Assembly: GCF_020405205.1 (NCBI RefSeq)
Contig: NZ_CP084471.1
Span: 49,815 to 113,814, forward strand
Reading direction: 5' to 3'
Source of the DNA: Natrinema salinisoli
Lineage (GTDB): Archaea; Halobacteriota; Halobacteria; Halobacteriales; Natrialbaceae
Length of the DNA: 64,000 nt
Part shown: positions 35,178 to 44,282 of the stretch, piece by piece
Layout of the letters: every line of letters begins with the position of its first letter
Numbering within the stretch: the first letter of the stretch is position 1
The notes under the pieces: generated by a model
Databases searched by the model: none
Told to the model about the DNA's origin: nothing
The model's input: only the letters and a program-made list of their open reading frames with translations
Made by a program: the position numbers and the translations under genes

Positions 35178-36077
35178 ATGTTCTCTGTAGACTCCGCTAT
35201 GAACCGTCGTTACTCCGACTTTGAGGAACTGCGGCCGACTGGCGAGGCGTCCCACATTCCGGACACAAGGCTGGACGACGGGTGTGAGGGTGCCCCCCGG
35301 CGGCAACGCGTCGCGACGAGCTCTAGTGGTTACCCTGATGCGGCGGCAGACGACGGCGAGTGCCGGTCCTGTGGGTCGTCAGTCCCAGACGGCCAGACGA
35401 AATGCCGGTTCTGTCTCACCAACCATCTCGGGAGTGACGCCACTAGCACGAACGAGACAGCGTCGACGACGTTCCTCGGAATCGTCCACCTAGTCGTCGA
35501 GTCGACCACGTTCTACGGCGCCGTGGCGAAGGGCGGCGCCGCGGCGACCCTCCTCTCTGCCAACGAGGCGGAGCCGGCCGTCGACGACTACACGCTCATC
35601 TACAGTCTCGACGAGGCGCCTGCGCGCCAGCTGGCTGATCAATGGCCCTCAATCCCTGAGGCGGTACAGGTATCGTCAGGGAAGGGTGAGGGGCTTCTCA
35701 GTGTCGCCCGTGACCGGGCTGGGTGGCACGGGCAGGGAGCGTCGGAGCGTCAGGAGCAGGCCCCGACGCGGCTCTACGACCAGCGTGGGGACGGCATCCG
35801 CGACGCGTCGCGTCTCGATGCGGTCCTCGACGACGCCGACGACGCGGTATGGCTGGTTCCAGCGATGGCGCTGACCGAATCCACTGGCGAGGCTGCGGCT
35901 GATCGTCAGGTGTCGTCGGTACCGACGACTCAGGAACTCGACTGTCAAAACTGTGGACGGGCGACCGACCATCGGTTCAAGACCCACGAGTCGGTCACGG
36001 ATGAGGCGTGGACGGGGCAACCGATCTGGGAGTGTCGGGTGTGTGGCTCGGCTCGCTACGGACCCAGTCTCGAGTAG
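35178..36077 (+). CDS. Haloarchaeal plasmid protein with two zinc-ribbon-like motifs
   Basis: 299 residues. The first Cys cluster is ECRSCGSSVPDGQTKCRFC (about 55-75); the second, DCQNCGRATDHRFKTH ... WECRVCGSARYG, is C-terminal. In between is a globular alpha/beta region (LGIVHLVVESTTFYGAV). An internal ATG at 35199 is another possible start. The same C-terminal ribbon survives as a fragment at 43398-43622. It follows the TFB gene by 73 bp with its own TATA-like TTTAAA. The function is unknown; the ribbons suggest nucleic-acid or protein binding. Confidence 0.65.
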   Translation: MFSVDSAMNRRYSDFEELRPTGEASHIPDTRLDDGCEGAPRRQRVATSSSGYPDAAADDGECRSCGSSVPDGQTKCRFCLTNHLGSDATSTNETASTTFLGIVHLVVESTTFYGAVAKGGAAATLLSANEAEPAVDDYTLIYSLDEAPARQLADQWPSIPEAVQVSSGKGEGLLSVARDRAGWHGQGASERQEQAPTRLYDQRGDGIRDASRLDAVLDDADDAVWLVPAMALTESTGEAAADRQVSSVPTTQELDCQNCGRATDHRFKTHESVTDEAWTGQPIWECRVCGSARYGPSLE

Positions 36078-36096
36078 CGCAAGGGCTGGACATCGG

Positions 36097-36138
36097 TTAA
36101 CCAACAGCTTGCAAGTAGCGCCGACATTTGTTAGTTAA
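36097..36138. promoter_or_regulatory. Inverted repeat TTAACCAACA ... TTGTTAGTTAA, copy c
   Basis: The left arm (36097-36106) is perfect; the right arm has one mismatch (TTAGTTAA instead of TTGGTTAA). Arm spacing is as in the others. The adjacent gene is the end of a minus-strand gene, so no downstream target is obvious. Confidence 0.65.
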
Positions 36139-36248
36139 TCCAAGAGAACGCGTCGAGTCTTTATTTAAATATTGGAACGGATTAGATTTAGTAAGTAACT
36201 CAGACGGTCTGAAGACATCACCCTCTGGACATGGCATCTTACGGATTA

Positions 36249-37154
36249 CTATAATCGTTGAGTCGGGGTATACATAATTCTGGAATCGAAAGTGCTTGTG
36301 ATTTCAGAGAGGGCCTCCTCTGCTATTGCGGCAATATCGATGTTTCCCGTAGTCACATCATATGTGTCCTCAACGAAGGTCTCAAACTCACGAGCGATTG
36401 ACTTTGCAGTGTCCAGAAAGGTGAGCGAGTCAATTTCCTCGAACTCTCGAATAAACTCGACGGTCTGCATGACCATCGAGGTAAGATAGGTTGCGAACGC
36501 TTCGGGATCGCGCAGAGTTGTTGGAATAACGCCACGGATAGCGTAATGGACCTCACTCAGGAGCAGTTTGTAGAGGCCGTTATGAACACTTCTGAATCGA
36601 TAGAGAACTCGATTATTTAGATACCGCGTTCCCCTCCATGCCGTTTTGAAGTTCAACGGGGTCCAGAAAAGCAATCCTTCCGCAACGAAAATCGCTAATG
36701 ATCGATAGAAATTGAAGAACCGTGGCATTTGGATTGCAGAAATCGACCCAGCCTCTTCGTGAGCGGTATCGAGGGCGGTCGCAGAGAGAAGGACGTTGTG
36801 ACCAGCGAGAGCGAATGAGCCCATGGAGGTAAACGTCGAGGCCATGCCCGCTATCCGCGCGAATTTACTATGGCCGACATCGACTCCAAGATCCTCTTCA
36901 ATAACTTCAGTAACCTTCCGGAGGCCGTGAAGTTGGTCCGTGTTGATGTTTCCAACAGCTGCGGAAATCTGCTGTCCATCTGTGACGGCTGCCAATTCTG
37001 TGTCGCCGAGCTCCTCATGAACGTCTGCGAGTTGATCAGCAAGTTGGACTGCTCGAGACGAGGATGCCGATGCAAGTGCGTGAGACCGGAGGCCGGCACG
37101 AATGCGACTTTTCGCATCCGCAAGCCGAGCAGAATCGGCTTTGCTCATATTCAA
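36249..37154 (-). CDS. Unrecognised helical protein with hydrophobic segments
   Basis: 301 residues. A helical N-terminal region (KSRIRAGLRSHALASASSSR, LADQLADVHEELGD) precedes moderately hydrophobic stretches (FARIAGMASTFTSMGSFALA; FYRSLAIFVAEGLLFWTP) that may lie at the membrane. The start could be the first or third codon (both ATG). It is divergent from the gene at 37207 with only 52 bp between, so the two probably share a regulatory region and function. I do not recognise either. Confidence 0.6.
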   Translation of the reverse strand: MNMSKADSARLADAKSRIRAGLRSHALASASSSRAVQLADQLADVHEELGDTELAAVTDGQQISAAVGNINTDQLHGLRKVTEVIEEDLGVDVGHSKFARIAGMASTFTSMGSFALAGHNVLLSATALDTAHEEAGSISAIQMPRFFNFYRSLAIFVAEGLLFWTPLNFKTAWRGTRYLNNRVLYRFRSVHNGLYKLLLSEVHYAIRGVIPTTLRDPEAFATYLTSMVMQTVEFIREFEEIDSLTFLDTAKSIAREFETFVEDTYDVTTGNIDIAAIAEEALSEITSTFDSRIMYTPTQRL

Positions 37155-37206
37155 CCCTCATTCAGCGACGGTTTTAAACCCTTCTAGTACTGCTGACAAT
37201 ATAACA

Positions 37207-38241
37207 ATGGACGGGACTCCCGATCAGGAAGCCCTCCAAGAATGGATGGAAGAGCGTAACTTCGACCGGCGAGATATCTTGAAAGCCGTGGCGGTGTTTA
37301 CCGGATCAGGCTGGCTGTTCAGAAACCAATTCCCCACATCAAATAACACCGATTCACGCCTCTCAGAAGCTGAGAAAAGCGCGGCCACGCTCGCCGACCG
37401 ACTCAACGTAACTGATCTGCGAGATCCGCTCATGATGTCTGGACTCACGCCGATGGTTGAGAGCACCATCGAGACAATCAGCGAGGTGCTTCACGATGGA
37501 ACAGTCACACAGGGCGTCTGGATCGCCGAGAAACAACGACGTGTCGCTAGCGTACTAAGCATTATTCCAGGGATCGATCCGCCGCCAACACAGTCACGTC
37601 CCGCAAAGCGGTTAGCTCACCTCGAAGCAGTACGTGCGTACTACCAGTCTCTCAACGATGTTCTCCAACACGTAGCTTCAACACAGCGTGTTCTCGAAAT
37701 GATCGAAATGCCTGCTCTATATGACGGAGAACGCCCAGAACGAGCGCTGTCGAGTTTCGTGGATATTGACGCGATCGAAACCGCAAACGAGGAAGCCAAA
37801 AGCGCCGGGGAAAGAACAGCAAGCAAAGAATCCATAGACACACTACTCCCAGAAATCGAGGACGTGGCGACACAGCTCGGTATGCAGGTTCGGATTCAGA
37901 ACCAACATAGCACAGCGATTCAATCATATCTCGACTCAGCAAACCGCTTTGAATCCGGAGCCCGGCAGCACGAACAGAGGCACCTAGAACAAGCTGAGAG
38001 TCAGTTCCGTGCCGCCAAAGAGGCCCTCTCTGACAACATACTAGAGTCAAACCGAGCGTACTCAATCTCGACTCACGGGCCCACACTTCACGACTATGCA
38101 ACTCACTTCACCAAACGCAGGCAGGGACTTAACCGGCTCATCGCTGCCTGTAAATCTGAAATCGATTCTAGCACGCAGAATACACGATTCAACCAAGGAC
38201 TATCCCATCTCATCGACGCACGAGGTGTCGTACGTCAATAG
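37207..38241 (+). CDS. Unrecognised helical protein with Tat-like N-terminus
   Basis: 344 residues from the ATG at 37207. The start at 37102 would run into the divergent gene and is rejected. NFDRRDILKAVAVFTGSGWL resembles a twin-arginine signal with a weak hydrophobic core, so export is possible. The remainder is long amphipathic helices (REQHLEQAESQFRAAKEALS-like repeats near 260-300). It is divergent from 36249-37154. No family recognised. Confidence 0.6.
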   Translation: MDGTPDQEALQEWMEERNFDRRDILKAVAVFTGSGWLFRNQFPTSNNTDSRLSEAEKSAATLADRLNVTDLRDPLMMSGLTPMVESTIETISEVLHDGTVTQGVWIAEKQRRVASVLSIIPGIDPPPTQSRPAKRLAHLEAVRAYYQSLNDVLQHVASTQRVLEMIEMPALYDGERPERALSSFVDIDAIETANEEAKSAGERTASKESIDTLLPEIEDVATQLGMQVRIQNQHSTAIQSYLDSANRFESGARQHEQRHLEQAESQFRAAKEALSDNILESNRAYSISTHGPTLHDYATHFTKRRQGLNRLIAACKSEIDSSTQNTRFNQGLSHLIDARGVVRQ

Positions 38242-38285
38242 AATTCAGTGAAAATGTTCGAGTTTGAGACTCCAGCGAAGACTAG

Positions 38286-38399
38286 TGGGAGACCGTTCCA
38301 CCGCAGGAGGCACGTACCCGCTTCCAGATGTTCTTCCCGAACAACTACCAGACGGTTCCACGGTCGATCATCAACGTGATGGGCGCACTCGGTGCCTAG
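38286..38399 (+). pseudogene. Unrecognised 3' gene remnant
   Basis: After an in-frame TAG the sequence reads RFQMFFPNNYQTVPRSIINV, then MGALGA and a stop. This has the codon usage of a GC-rich haloarchaeal gene, unlike its surroundings. It has no start codon. Confidence 0.35.
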
Positions 38400-38484
38400 C
38401 GGGTATGACACAGTACGAAACTTGTGTATGAAGAATTTTCGAGTAGTGTTATAGCCAGCAGGCATAGGAGCCGGCCCCATCGCC

Positions 38485-38524
38485 TTAACCAACAAAAGTA
38501 TGGATCAGCGGTCGCGTTGGTTAA
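38485..38524. promoter_or_regulatory. Inverted repeat TTAACCAACA ... GTTGGTTAA, copy d
   Basis: Arms at 38485-38494 and 38516-38524. A TATA-like stretch lies between the arms and the ATG at 38539 follows 14 bases after, so the repeat brackets the promoter. The whole block (38401-38670) is a diverged copy of 53840-54110. Confidence 0.75.
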
Positions 38525-38538
38525 CACGAGAGCAGCCA

Positions 38539-38712
38539 ATGTCCTACGGGCCCCCGACCCCATTGTCGAATCTCCCGACAGAGATCGTCAACACGCTCAA
38601 TGTGTCGACTCCGGAGCGGCTCCGGGACGTTGCTACGTACGCCGAAGAGCTAGCCGAACATAAGGAACGTGAGGCTTGTCTTGAGGACGTCAACGGCATC
38701 CTCCCAATATAG
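38539..38712 (+). pseudogene. Truncated copy of the 53969 gene (DUF6788-like)
   Basis: MSYGPPTPLSNLPTEIVNTL and DVATYAEELAEHKEREACLE match the intact gene at 53969-54280 through about residue 49. The next residues (DVNGILPI) and the stop are unrelated. The C-terminal half with the YYYWQWRDG motif is missing, so the product is probably inactive. Confidence 0.75.
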
Positions 38713-38739
38713 ATGAACATCGCAGAACACGGTCTTCTC

Positions 38740-38864
38740 CTGACCGAAGTACAGTCGTTCTTGCTCGAGTGTTTTTCAGTACGATCATCGTCGACGACGC
38801 CACACGAGCGGAACGCGTAGGCTTGGGTAGTGTCATCAACAAAGTGCGTCACGGGATCTTCCAT
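38740..38864 (-). pseudogene. Decayed copy of the 48291 gene
   Basis: The minus-strand frame reads THFVDDTTQAYAFRSCGVVD, matching THFADGTTQAHVFRSLAVVD in the intact gene at 48291-48590. The N-terminal and C-terminal parts are lost. Confidence 0.55.
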
Positions 38865-38881
38865 TCTTCATCCTAGTGCTC

Positions 38882-40972
38882 TCAGGAGATTCGACCAAGC
38901 GCCCATGCTGCCTGCTCTCGAACCCGTTTATCAGGATCGTCTTTGAGTAGCCGCAACTGGTCATCTGGAACGGGCACATCGGCGTTCCCAATCAAGGTGC
39001 ATACATTCGCCCGCACGGTCGAATTTGAATCACTGAGAGCAGCGGCCAATTGCTCATGTTCATCACGAACTGCGTCGAGATTAGCTTCGCCGGCACGAAG
39101 TAACGCAATTGAGGCGTGAACTCTCGTTTCTTCGTCTTCAGCAGTAAGAGACTCTATCAGCTCCGGAGCAAGTTGGATGACGGATTCGGGATTCGACTGG
39201 GAAATATCACCGAGGAGACCAGCAGCGTTTGCACGAACCAACGCATCGTCGCTGGTGAGCAGTTCACCGAGTGAGTCAGTGATATCACTGGCCGCATCGG
39301 GGTAGGCGTGTGCAATTTTTCCGAGTGTCGAGAGTGCGTTCGTACGTAGATTTTCGTCGGACACCTCGATACACTCGATCAGGGTCTCGACTGCTGGGAG
39401 GAGTTCCTCGGGATATGCTTCGGCGACGTTCGAGAACGCATATAGCAGCCACTGGCGAGTTTCCAAGGTCGCGGAGTCGGCTGTCGACACCATCGCTGGC
39501 AGCGCGTCCAGCACCCGTTCAGGAGCTACCTCAGCCATAATTCCGAAGCACTTCGCTATCTCCTCTGCTTGCTCCTTATCGGTAAGGAGATCTAATCGAG
39601 CGAGGAGCATAGTCTCCAATTTGTCGGCGACCGCTTCGCGGATATCTTTCCGTTCCCCGAAGACCGTAGCGATGAACATCAGTGCTGGGACGGCCTCAAC
39701 TTCGTCATTCTGAACAGCTTCGAGAACAGCCTCAACATCTCCGAGCGGGATTTGCTCTGGGTTCTCATCCACGATCGTCACTAATTCCGAAATTGCAGGA
39801 TCCCAGATCGAGTCGGGTAGCTGTTCGAGGGAAATCGGGTGAAGTTCACGTAGGTCCGGAAGACGAATCGTGATCGGGCTTTCTTCTCCAATTGGTTGAA
39901 AACGGAACACCGACGGCCCGTTGAGCGGTTTTGCCGATGGCCGTGTAATCTCATCGTGGTAGCCGGACACCCGCTGTTCTTTGGTATCGTCCTGATACGC
40001 GATTTCGAATAGGCACCCCTCATCCAGGATGCTTTCGACTGTGGCCTCGGATTCAAAGCCTCCCGTCGTCGCTTCGTCGGAGAACCACTTCCCGGATTCG
40101 TGGAGTGGTTCTGTGATATCTGAAAGTGAACGTAAACCGGGAGAAACGACATCTTCCCACCATCTATGGCGGAATTCGTATTCGAAACCCTTTGCTCTCG
40201 CCTGAACACCGTTAATCCCGAGCGGATGACTTTTCTCGGGTTCCATTGCGTCCAAGATTTCGTCACAAGAGGCACCGCCGTGTTCGAGGATGTACCGTCG
40301 TACTGCGGCAATAGCGAGCACACAGTCCTGACGCGGTGCTTTCATGGGAAAATCGACGTCCTCCAGAGCAAGCAGATCGGCATTGACTTCAAGCCGGCTA
40401 CTTCGCAAGTCCCGGCCGAGTTGGTCACTCAGTTCGTTCTGGTCGAATCCATCTTCGTGCTGCGAGAGAGTTATCTGGCCGCTATTTCTATCCCGGAACT
40501 CGGTGTTTCCTAATCGAATCCCTCGCGGGATTGCTTCGATAGGGATCTCCTCCCGCCAGGCGGTAATCATCGCTTCTTGTATCGTGATGGATTCCCCGTC
40601 GTCAGAAACTAGTTCTTTGTCTGGACTAAGACCGGCTTTTGCCGGGTCGTAGAGGAGCGCGTCAGCCCCGACGACATCATAGACCCTTCGCTCCTTCATG
40701 AGGGCATTCCAGCGCCCCTCGATCGATTCCTCGTCTTGCTGGTTCAGCAGCGCGATTAGATCTTGAATTAACTCCGAGATGAAATCTCCCTCGATCAATC
40801 CCGCTTCTTCCAGCGCTTTGATATCAGGACTGGCGGCCAGTTTCCGAACACGGTTCGTTATCTGCAGGGCCCGGTCTTGACCCACTCCGTACTCTCGCTG
40901 CATCTTCGTCACCATCCTACCTGCCCAATCACTTGCCCCCATAGATAGGACAAGCACCCCGAGAACTATCAT
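38882..40972 (-). CDS. Large HEAT-repeat protein
   Basis: 696 residues. The C-terminal 300 are HEAT-type repeats: LTSDDALVRANAAGLLGDIS, NLRTNALSTLGKIAHAYP, DKRVREQAAWALGRIS and others. The N-terminal 400 residues are mixed; REYGVGQDRALQITNRVRKL and CDEILDAMEPEKSHPLGING look like helical modules. Only the first 11 residues are hydrophobic, and a TATA-like AAATATA just upstream favours the ATG at 40942 over 40972. HEAT proteins are scaffolds. Standing alone between TFB copies, its partner is unknown. Confidence 0.75.
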   Translation of the reverse strand: MIVLGVLVLSMGASDWAGRMVTKMQREYGVGQDRALQITNRVRKLAASPDIKALEEAGLIEGDFISELIQDLIALLNQQDEESIEGRWNALMKERRVYDVVGADALLYDPAKAGLSPDKELVSDDGESITIQEAMITAWREEIPIEAIPRGIRLGNTEFRDRNSGQITLSQHEDGFDQNELSDQLGRDLRSSRLEVNADLLALEDVDFPMKAPRQDCVLAIAAVRRYILEHGGASCDEILDAMEPEKSHPLGINGVQARAKGFEYEFRHRWWEDVVSPGLRSLSDITEPLHESGKWFSDEATTGGFESEATVESILDEGCLFEIAYQDDTKEQRVSGYHDEITRPSAKPLNGPSVFRFQPIGEESPITIRLPDLRELHPISLEQLPDSIWDPAISELVTIVDENPEQIPLGDVEAVLEAVQNDEVEAVPALMFIATVFGERKDIREAVADKLETMLLARLDLLTDKEQAEEIAKCFGIMAEVAPERVLDALPAMVSTADSATLETRQWLLYAFSNVAEAYPEELLPAVETLIECIEVSDENLRTNALSTLGKIAHAYPDAASDITDSLGELLTSDDALVRANAAGLLGDISQSNPESVIQLAPELIESLTAEDEETRVHASIALLRAGEANLDAVRDEHEQLAAALSDSNSTVRANVCTLIGNADVPVPDDQLRLLKDDPDKRVREQAAWALGRIS

Positions 40973-41208
40973 AGTGGTGTATATTTCGGCGCCGCTGATG
41001 TCTCGAGTTACACGATTCGCGTACGTTCGAGATGCGCAAGTTACTGCTCAAGCTCGTTGATCTTCCCCTGGTAAACCTCGTAGAGACCGTAGAACCAGAC
41101 CCGATACACATGGCATATCTCATTCTGACGTTGATTCCCTCCGCTCATTCTACTGCCCGCTCAACAGTTAGCACCCCATCAAATGACCCACGTGATCGCT
41201 CAGTGATG

Positions 41209-41263
41209 TTTATCGCCCCAGAAGGGGTGAAGGGGCTGTTCCGTTGTCCCTTCGGAGCCAACG
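41209..41263 (+). promoter_or_regulatory. Tandem-hairpin leader before the second TFB gene
   Basis: TTTATCG, then CCCC-AGAA-GGGG (stem 1), TGAAGGG ... CCCTTC (stem 2: GAAGGG/CCCTTC) and about 12 bases to the ATG. Confidence 0.65.
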
Positions 41264-42187
41264 ATGGCAACGAGAGAGATCTATACGACGGCGTTCGACG
41301 AAGACGTCCAGACGACTACAACTGAGTGTCCTGATTGTGGTGGCAGTATTCGACGGACTAGCCGTGAAACGACCTGTGAGGACTGTGGACTCGTCCTCGA
41401 GGAGAACCAACTCGATCGAGGGCCCAGTTGGGGGCGAAGTAACGGGCAGGAATCGAAGAAACGGACTGGCGCACCACTGACGCCGACACGTCACGATCGC
41501 GGTCTGTCCACCGAAATCGGCTATCACCGAGATGGGAACGGAAACACGCTTTCGAGTCAGAAGCGACGGCAGCTGAACCGACTGCGTCGCGAACAGTCCC
41601 GTGCACAGTGGCAGTCGAAAGCGGAACGGAACCTCGCGTATGGCCTCAGTGAAGTCCGGCGGATCGTCGCTCGTCTCGGTCTGGCGGAGAGTATCCGTGA
41701 TCAAGCGTGTACGCTCTTCCGACGAGCCCAATCGGAGGGGCTCTGTCACGGCCGATCGCTCGAGGCGGTAGCCGCAGCCAGTGTCTATGCAACATCCCGA
41801 TGTAACGGGCTCGGGCGATCACGGGCAGAAATCGCTGCCAGTGCTCGCTGTGATCAGGGGAAACTCACCAACGCCTACGACGCGATGAACGTCGACCTCG
41901 AGTTACCGACACAGCCAGTATCAGCGATCGATCGGATTCCACAACTAGCGACGGAGCTCGAGGTTCCGGACCGAGTCCGTCGACGGGCAGTTGAGCGCGC
42001 ACAGCAGGCGAGTGACGCTGGACTCACGATTGGCCGTCGGCCGAGTGGCGTCGCAGCGGGCTGTCTGTATCTCGCCGCTGAGCGAGCGGGATTGTGTCTC
42101 TCACAGCGCCAGATCGCCGATACTGCAGGAACATCGCCGAATACACTTCGAAATCGACGGGACGAGCTACTCGAACTCGACGCCTGA
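41264..42187 (+). CDS. tfb: Transcription initiation factor TFB (second copy)
   Basis: 307 residues starting MATREIYTTAFDEDVQ. The zinc ribbon has CPDCGGSI and CEDCGLV; the finger/linker is TGAPLTPTRHDRGLSTEIGY; the two cyclin repeats carry AAASVYATSR and AAGCLYLAAE. It is clearly paralogous to the gene at 34178 but diverged, including in the DNA-reading second repeat, so the two may favour different promoters. It is preceded by the same type of leader. Confidence 0.95.
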   Translation: MATREIYTTAFDEDVQTTTTECPDCGGSIRRTSRETTCEDCGLVLEENQLDRGPSWGRSNGQESKKRTGAPLTPTRHDRGLSTEIGYHRDGNGNTLSSQKRRQLNRLRREQSRAQWQSKAERNLAYGLSEVRRIVARLGLAESIRDQACTLFRRAQSEGLCHGRSLEAVAAASVYATSRCNGLGRSRAEIAASARCDQGKLTNAYDAMNVDLELPTQPVSAIDRIPQLATELEVPDRVRRRAVERAQQASDAGLTIGRRPSGVAAGCLYLAAERAGLCLSQRQIADTAGTSPNTLRNRRDELLELDA

Positions 42188-42251
42188 TCCGATCAGGAAG
42201 AACCGGATCATATGGGTAGCGAGGGTCCGCTCGAGTGGTGACTCGTGTAGG

Positions 42252-42312
42252 TTTTTTCACCCCCTGAGGGGTGCGGGGCGCTCTCAGAAGTGAGCGTCCG
42301 TCATCGAAACCA
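42252..42312 (+). promoter_or_regulatory. Tandem-hairpin leader before the first ArdC-like gene
   Basis: T6, CACCCC-CTGA-GGGGTG (stem 1), then GGGCGCTC-TCAGAAGT-GAGCGTCC (stem 2, 8 bp with one G-T) and 13 bases to the ATG. This is the clearest example of the motif. Confidence 0.7.
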
Positions 42313-43251
42313 ATGACTACGAGCGACTGTTCGCAGGTGTCCTTCGAAGACTCGGACACTAGACGCGATGAGATGCACAGCACGATGGAAGCGTGGGCCG
42401 AAGACCTCGTCGAGGAAGTCGACGACGCAGCCTCGAGTGAGCAGTTCCTGGAGTGGCTCGATGTGCAGAGTCGCTTCCATGACTACTCGTACCGAAATAC
42501 GCTCCTGATCAACCGGCAGTGTCCGCATGCGACTCGCGTTGCCGGCTATCGGACGTGGCAAAACGAATTCGATCGCCATGTGAAAGAAGGCGAAAACGCG
42601 ATCTGGATCTGGGCACCGATCATCGCGAAGCAGTGTCCCGACTGTGAGAACTCGCCATCATACCACGAGCGAAGCGACTGTGAATACGATGAGACGCCAC
42701 CCGAAGAGTGGTCGAAAGGGCTTGTCGGCTTTCGGCCAGCTCCGGTGTTCGATATTTCCCAGACAGAGGGAGAGCCACTACCCGAGCTCGAGACCGAAGC
42801 GACTGGAGATGCCGATGAACTACTGCCAGCGCTTCTCGAGGCAGCCTCGTCACTCACTGTGGATGTGGAGGTCGTCTCCCAAGACGAATGGTCTCACGGT
42901 GATGCCAAGGGCGTCTGTCAGTATCGGTCTCCTGCAGAGCGACCACTACTCGAGATTCGAGACCGTGAGAACAACGCTGATCTCGCTGTGACGCTCGTCC
43001 ACGAATACGCTCACGCACTCCTACACAGTGACACCGACGACAAGACCGAGCGCTCGAAACGCGAACTCGAGGCAGAGGCAGTCGGCTACATCGTCGGGCG
43101 GTACTTCGGGATAGATACGAGCGGGTCGGCGTTCTATCTGGCTGCATGGGAAGGTGACGAGCCGGAGGTGATCTTCGACCGTCTCGAGCGGATCAGTTCG
43201 ACAGCTGCGGAGATCATCGATGTCGCCGACGAGGTGACCGAGGATGAGTGA
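42313..43251 (+). CDS. ArdC-like antirestriction protein with HExxH metallopeptidase domain
   Basis: 312 residues from the ATG at 42313. The N-terminal ArdC/DUF1738-type ssDNA-binding domain has FHDYSYRNTLLINRQCPHA and AGYRTWQNEFDRHV. An inserted Cys cluster (CPDCENSPSYH ... DC) may bind zinc. His230-Glu-x-x-His234 in LVHEYAHALLH and a downstream ELEAEAVGYIVG form an ImmA/IrrE-type zinc peptidase. ArdC-type proteins protect incoming single-stranded plasmid DNA from restriction. It overlaps the small downstream gene. Confidence 0.85.
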   Translation: MTTSDCSQVSFEDSDTRRDEMHSTMEAWAEDLVEEVDDAASSEQFLEWLDVQSRFHDYSYRNTLLINRQCPHATRVAGYRTWQNEFDRHVKEGENAIWIWAPIIAKQCPDCENSPSYHERSDCEYDETPPEEWSKGLVGFRPAPVFDISQTEGEPLPELETEATGDADELLPALLEAASSLTVDVEVVSQDEWSHGDAKGVCQYRSPAERPLLEIRDRENNADLAVTLVHEYAHALLHSDTDDKTERSKRELEAEAVGYIVGRYFGIDTSGSAFYLAAWEGDEPEVIFDRLERISSTAAEIIDVADEVTEDE

Positions 43252-43447
43252 TCGAAACCTCCTCCTCGGAATCGTCACTGCGCTCGAAGAGCAGGGACTC
43301 GGTCGTGACGAGTACCAACTGCACCGAGTGATCGACATCGAAGCACTCGAGCAACTCGTCGACTCAGCAGGCACTGATCTCGAAGTCAGATTCTCGGTTG
43401 GTGCCAGCCATTGCACTCCAGCGCGCCGTCATCGACGAGCACTCTGA
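43244..43447 (+). pseudogene. HalOD1-like gene, 3' end replaced
   Basis: MSDRNLLLGIVTALEEQGLG and RDEYQLHRVIDIEALEQLVD match the intact copy at 63068-63283. After RFSVG the frame changes to unrelated residues at about 43401, where the remnant of the zinc-ribbon gene begins. The start overlaps the ArdC-like stop (ATGAGTGA). It is a recombination scar rather than a working HalOD1 gene. Confidence 0.7.
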
Positions 43448-43622
43448 GGATCGCCAACCCAGTGTTCCCTCGAGAACACATCTTAAATGTAGCAAGTGCG
43501 GTCGAAAGACTGAGCATCAGTTCCAGGAATTCGAGACTGTCCCTGATGACGAGTGGTCTGGCCAGCCGATGTGGGAGTGCCAAGTGTGTCAGTCGCCTCG
43601 TCACGGACCAAACCCCGAGTAG
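43398..43622 (+). pseudogene. C-terminal zinc-ribbon fragment of the 35178 family
   Basis: VPAIALQRAVIDEHSEDRQP and LKCSKCGRKTEHQFQEFETV, with a final WECQVCQSPRHGPNPE, match the last 75 residues of the protein at 35178-36077. The N-terminal 220 residues are missing. The joint with the HalOD1-like gene is within GGTTGGTGCC. Confidence 0.75.
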
Positions 43623-43643
43623 AATACTCAGCAGAACAACGGC

Positions 43644-43684
43644 TTAACCAACATAGAATGGGGCTTCCCGAAGCTGTTGGTTAA
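43644..43684. promoter_or_regulatory. Inverted repeat TTAACCAACA ... TGTTGGTTAA, copy e
   Basis: Perfect 10-bp arms, starts 31 bp apart (43644 and 43675). A leader and the 43834 gene follow 100-150 bp downstream. Confidence 0.8.
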
Positions 43685-43779
43685 TACAGGTGCAGGGCTT
43701 CGGCGGAAGCTAACGTCACGGTCGACTCCTGTGCGAAGACTTAGTCGCACACCACCGATCCAGTATCTCTCGCGGTCAG

Positions 43780-43833
43780 TTTGTTATCCCGAAAGGGGTG
43801 CGAGGGCCAGATAAACGCCCTCAAGTACGAACA
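43780..43833 (+). promoter_or_regulatory. Tandem-hairpin leader before the 43834 gene
   Basis: TTTGTTAT, then CCC-GAAA-GGG and GAGGGC-CAGATAAAC-GCCCTC; the ATG follows 12 bases after. Confidence 0.65.
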
Positions 43834-44213
43834 ATGGCAACGCTCCAAGCAGCGACGACATCGACCGGCGCAGTCGTAACGGATGCACAGGCAGTCCGCC
43901 AGCTCTACGAAGCACATTGCTTCGGGACCCTGAATTGGGAGGTGGATGAAGAAGGAGAGCTCATCATCTGGGGATACGACGCCTTCGAGGTCTACGAAGC
44001 CCGCGAAGACGGCCTTCCTGACTACGAAGGTGGTCTTGTGACGCACGAGTTCCTCCGAACACTCACGGGCTATCTTGAGCCTAACGAAGAACTCGACATC
44101 CAGACAGCCGGGTTCACGAAATGTCGGTTCCAGTCCTCGCAAAGCGGTACATCATCCACGATGGCGAAGTCCTCCACGCGGATCTCCGTTCCCTCGAGCC
44201 CATCGACCTGTAG
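43834..44213 (+). pseudogene. Frameshifted plasmid protein gene
   Basis: The frame starts MATLQAATTSTGAVVTDAQA and LIIWGYDAFEVYEAREDGLP and runs in good coding sequence to TAGFTKCR. A frameshift near 44122-44128 moves the natural continuation (VPVLAKRYIIHDGEVLHADL, then RSLEPIDL and TAG at 44211) to the next frame. The region is 380 bp, not a multiple of three. Without the shift it would be a protein of about 126 residues of unknown function. Confidence 0.6.
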
Positions 44214-44218
44214 CGTTG

Positions 44219-44282
44219 TTCTCCCCCCAGGAGGAGTGCGAGGCGACACAGCACAAGCATCGCCTCGTGAAGTGATTGAATC
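44219..44282 (+). promoter_or_regulatory. Tandem-hairpin leader before the DUF6735-like gene
   Basis: CTCC...GGAG, then GCGAGGCGA ... TCGCCTCGT, a 9-bp second stem with a 13-base loop. The ATG at 44283 lies 12 bases after. Confidence 0.6.

Noticed and set aside
41032..41325. 97-residue ORF running through the TFB leader
   Set aside because: It overlaps the leader and the TFB start and has no coding character after the first 20 residues.
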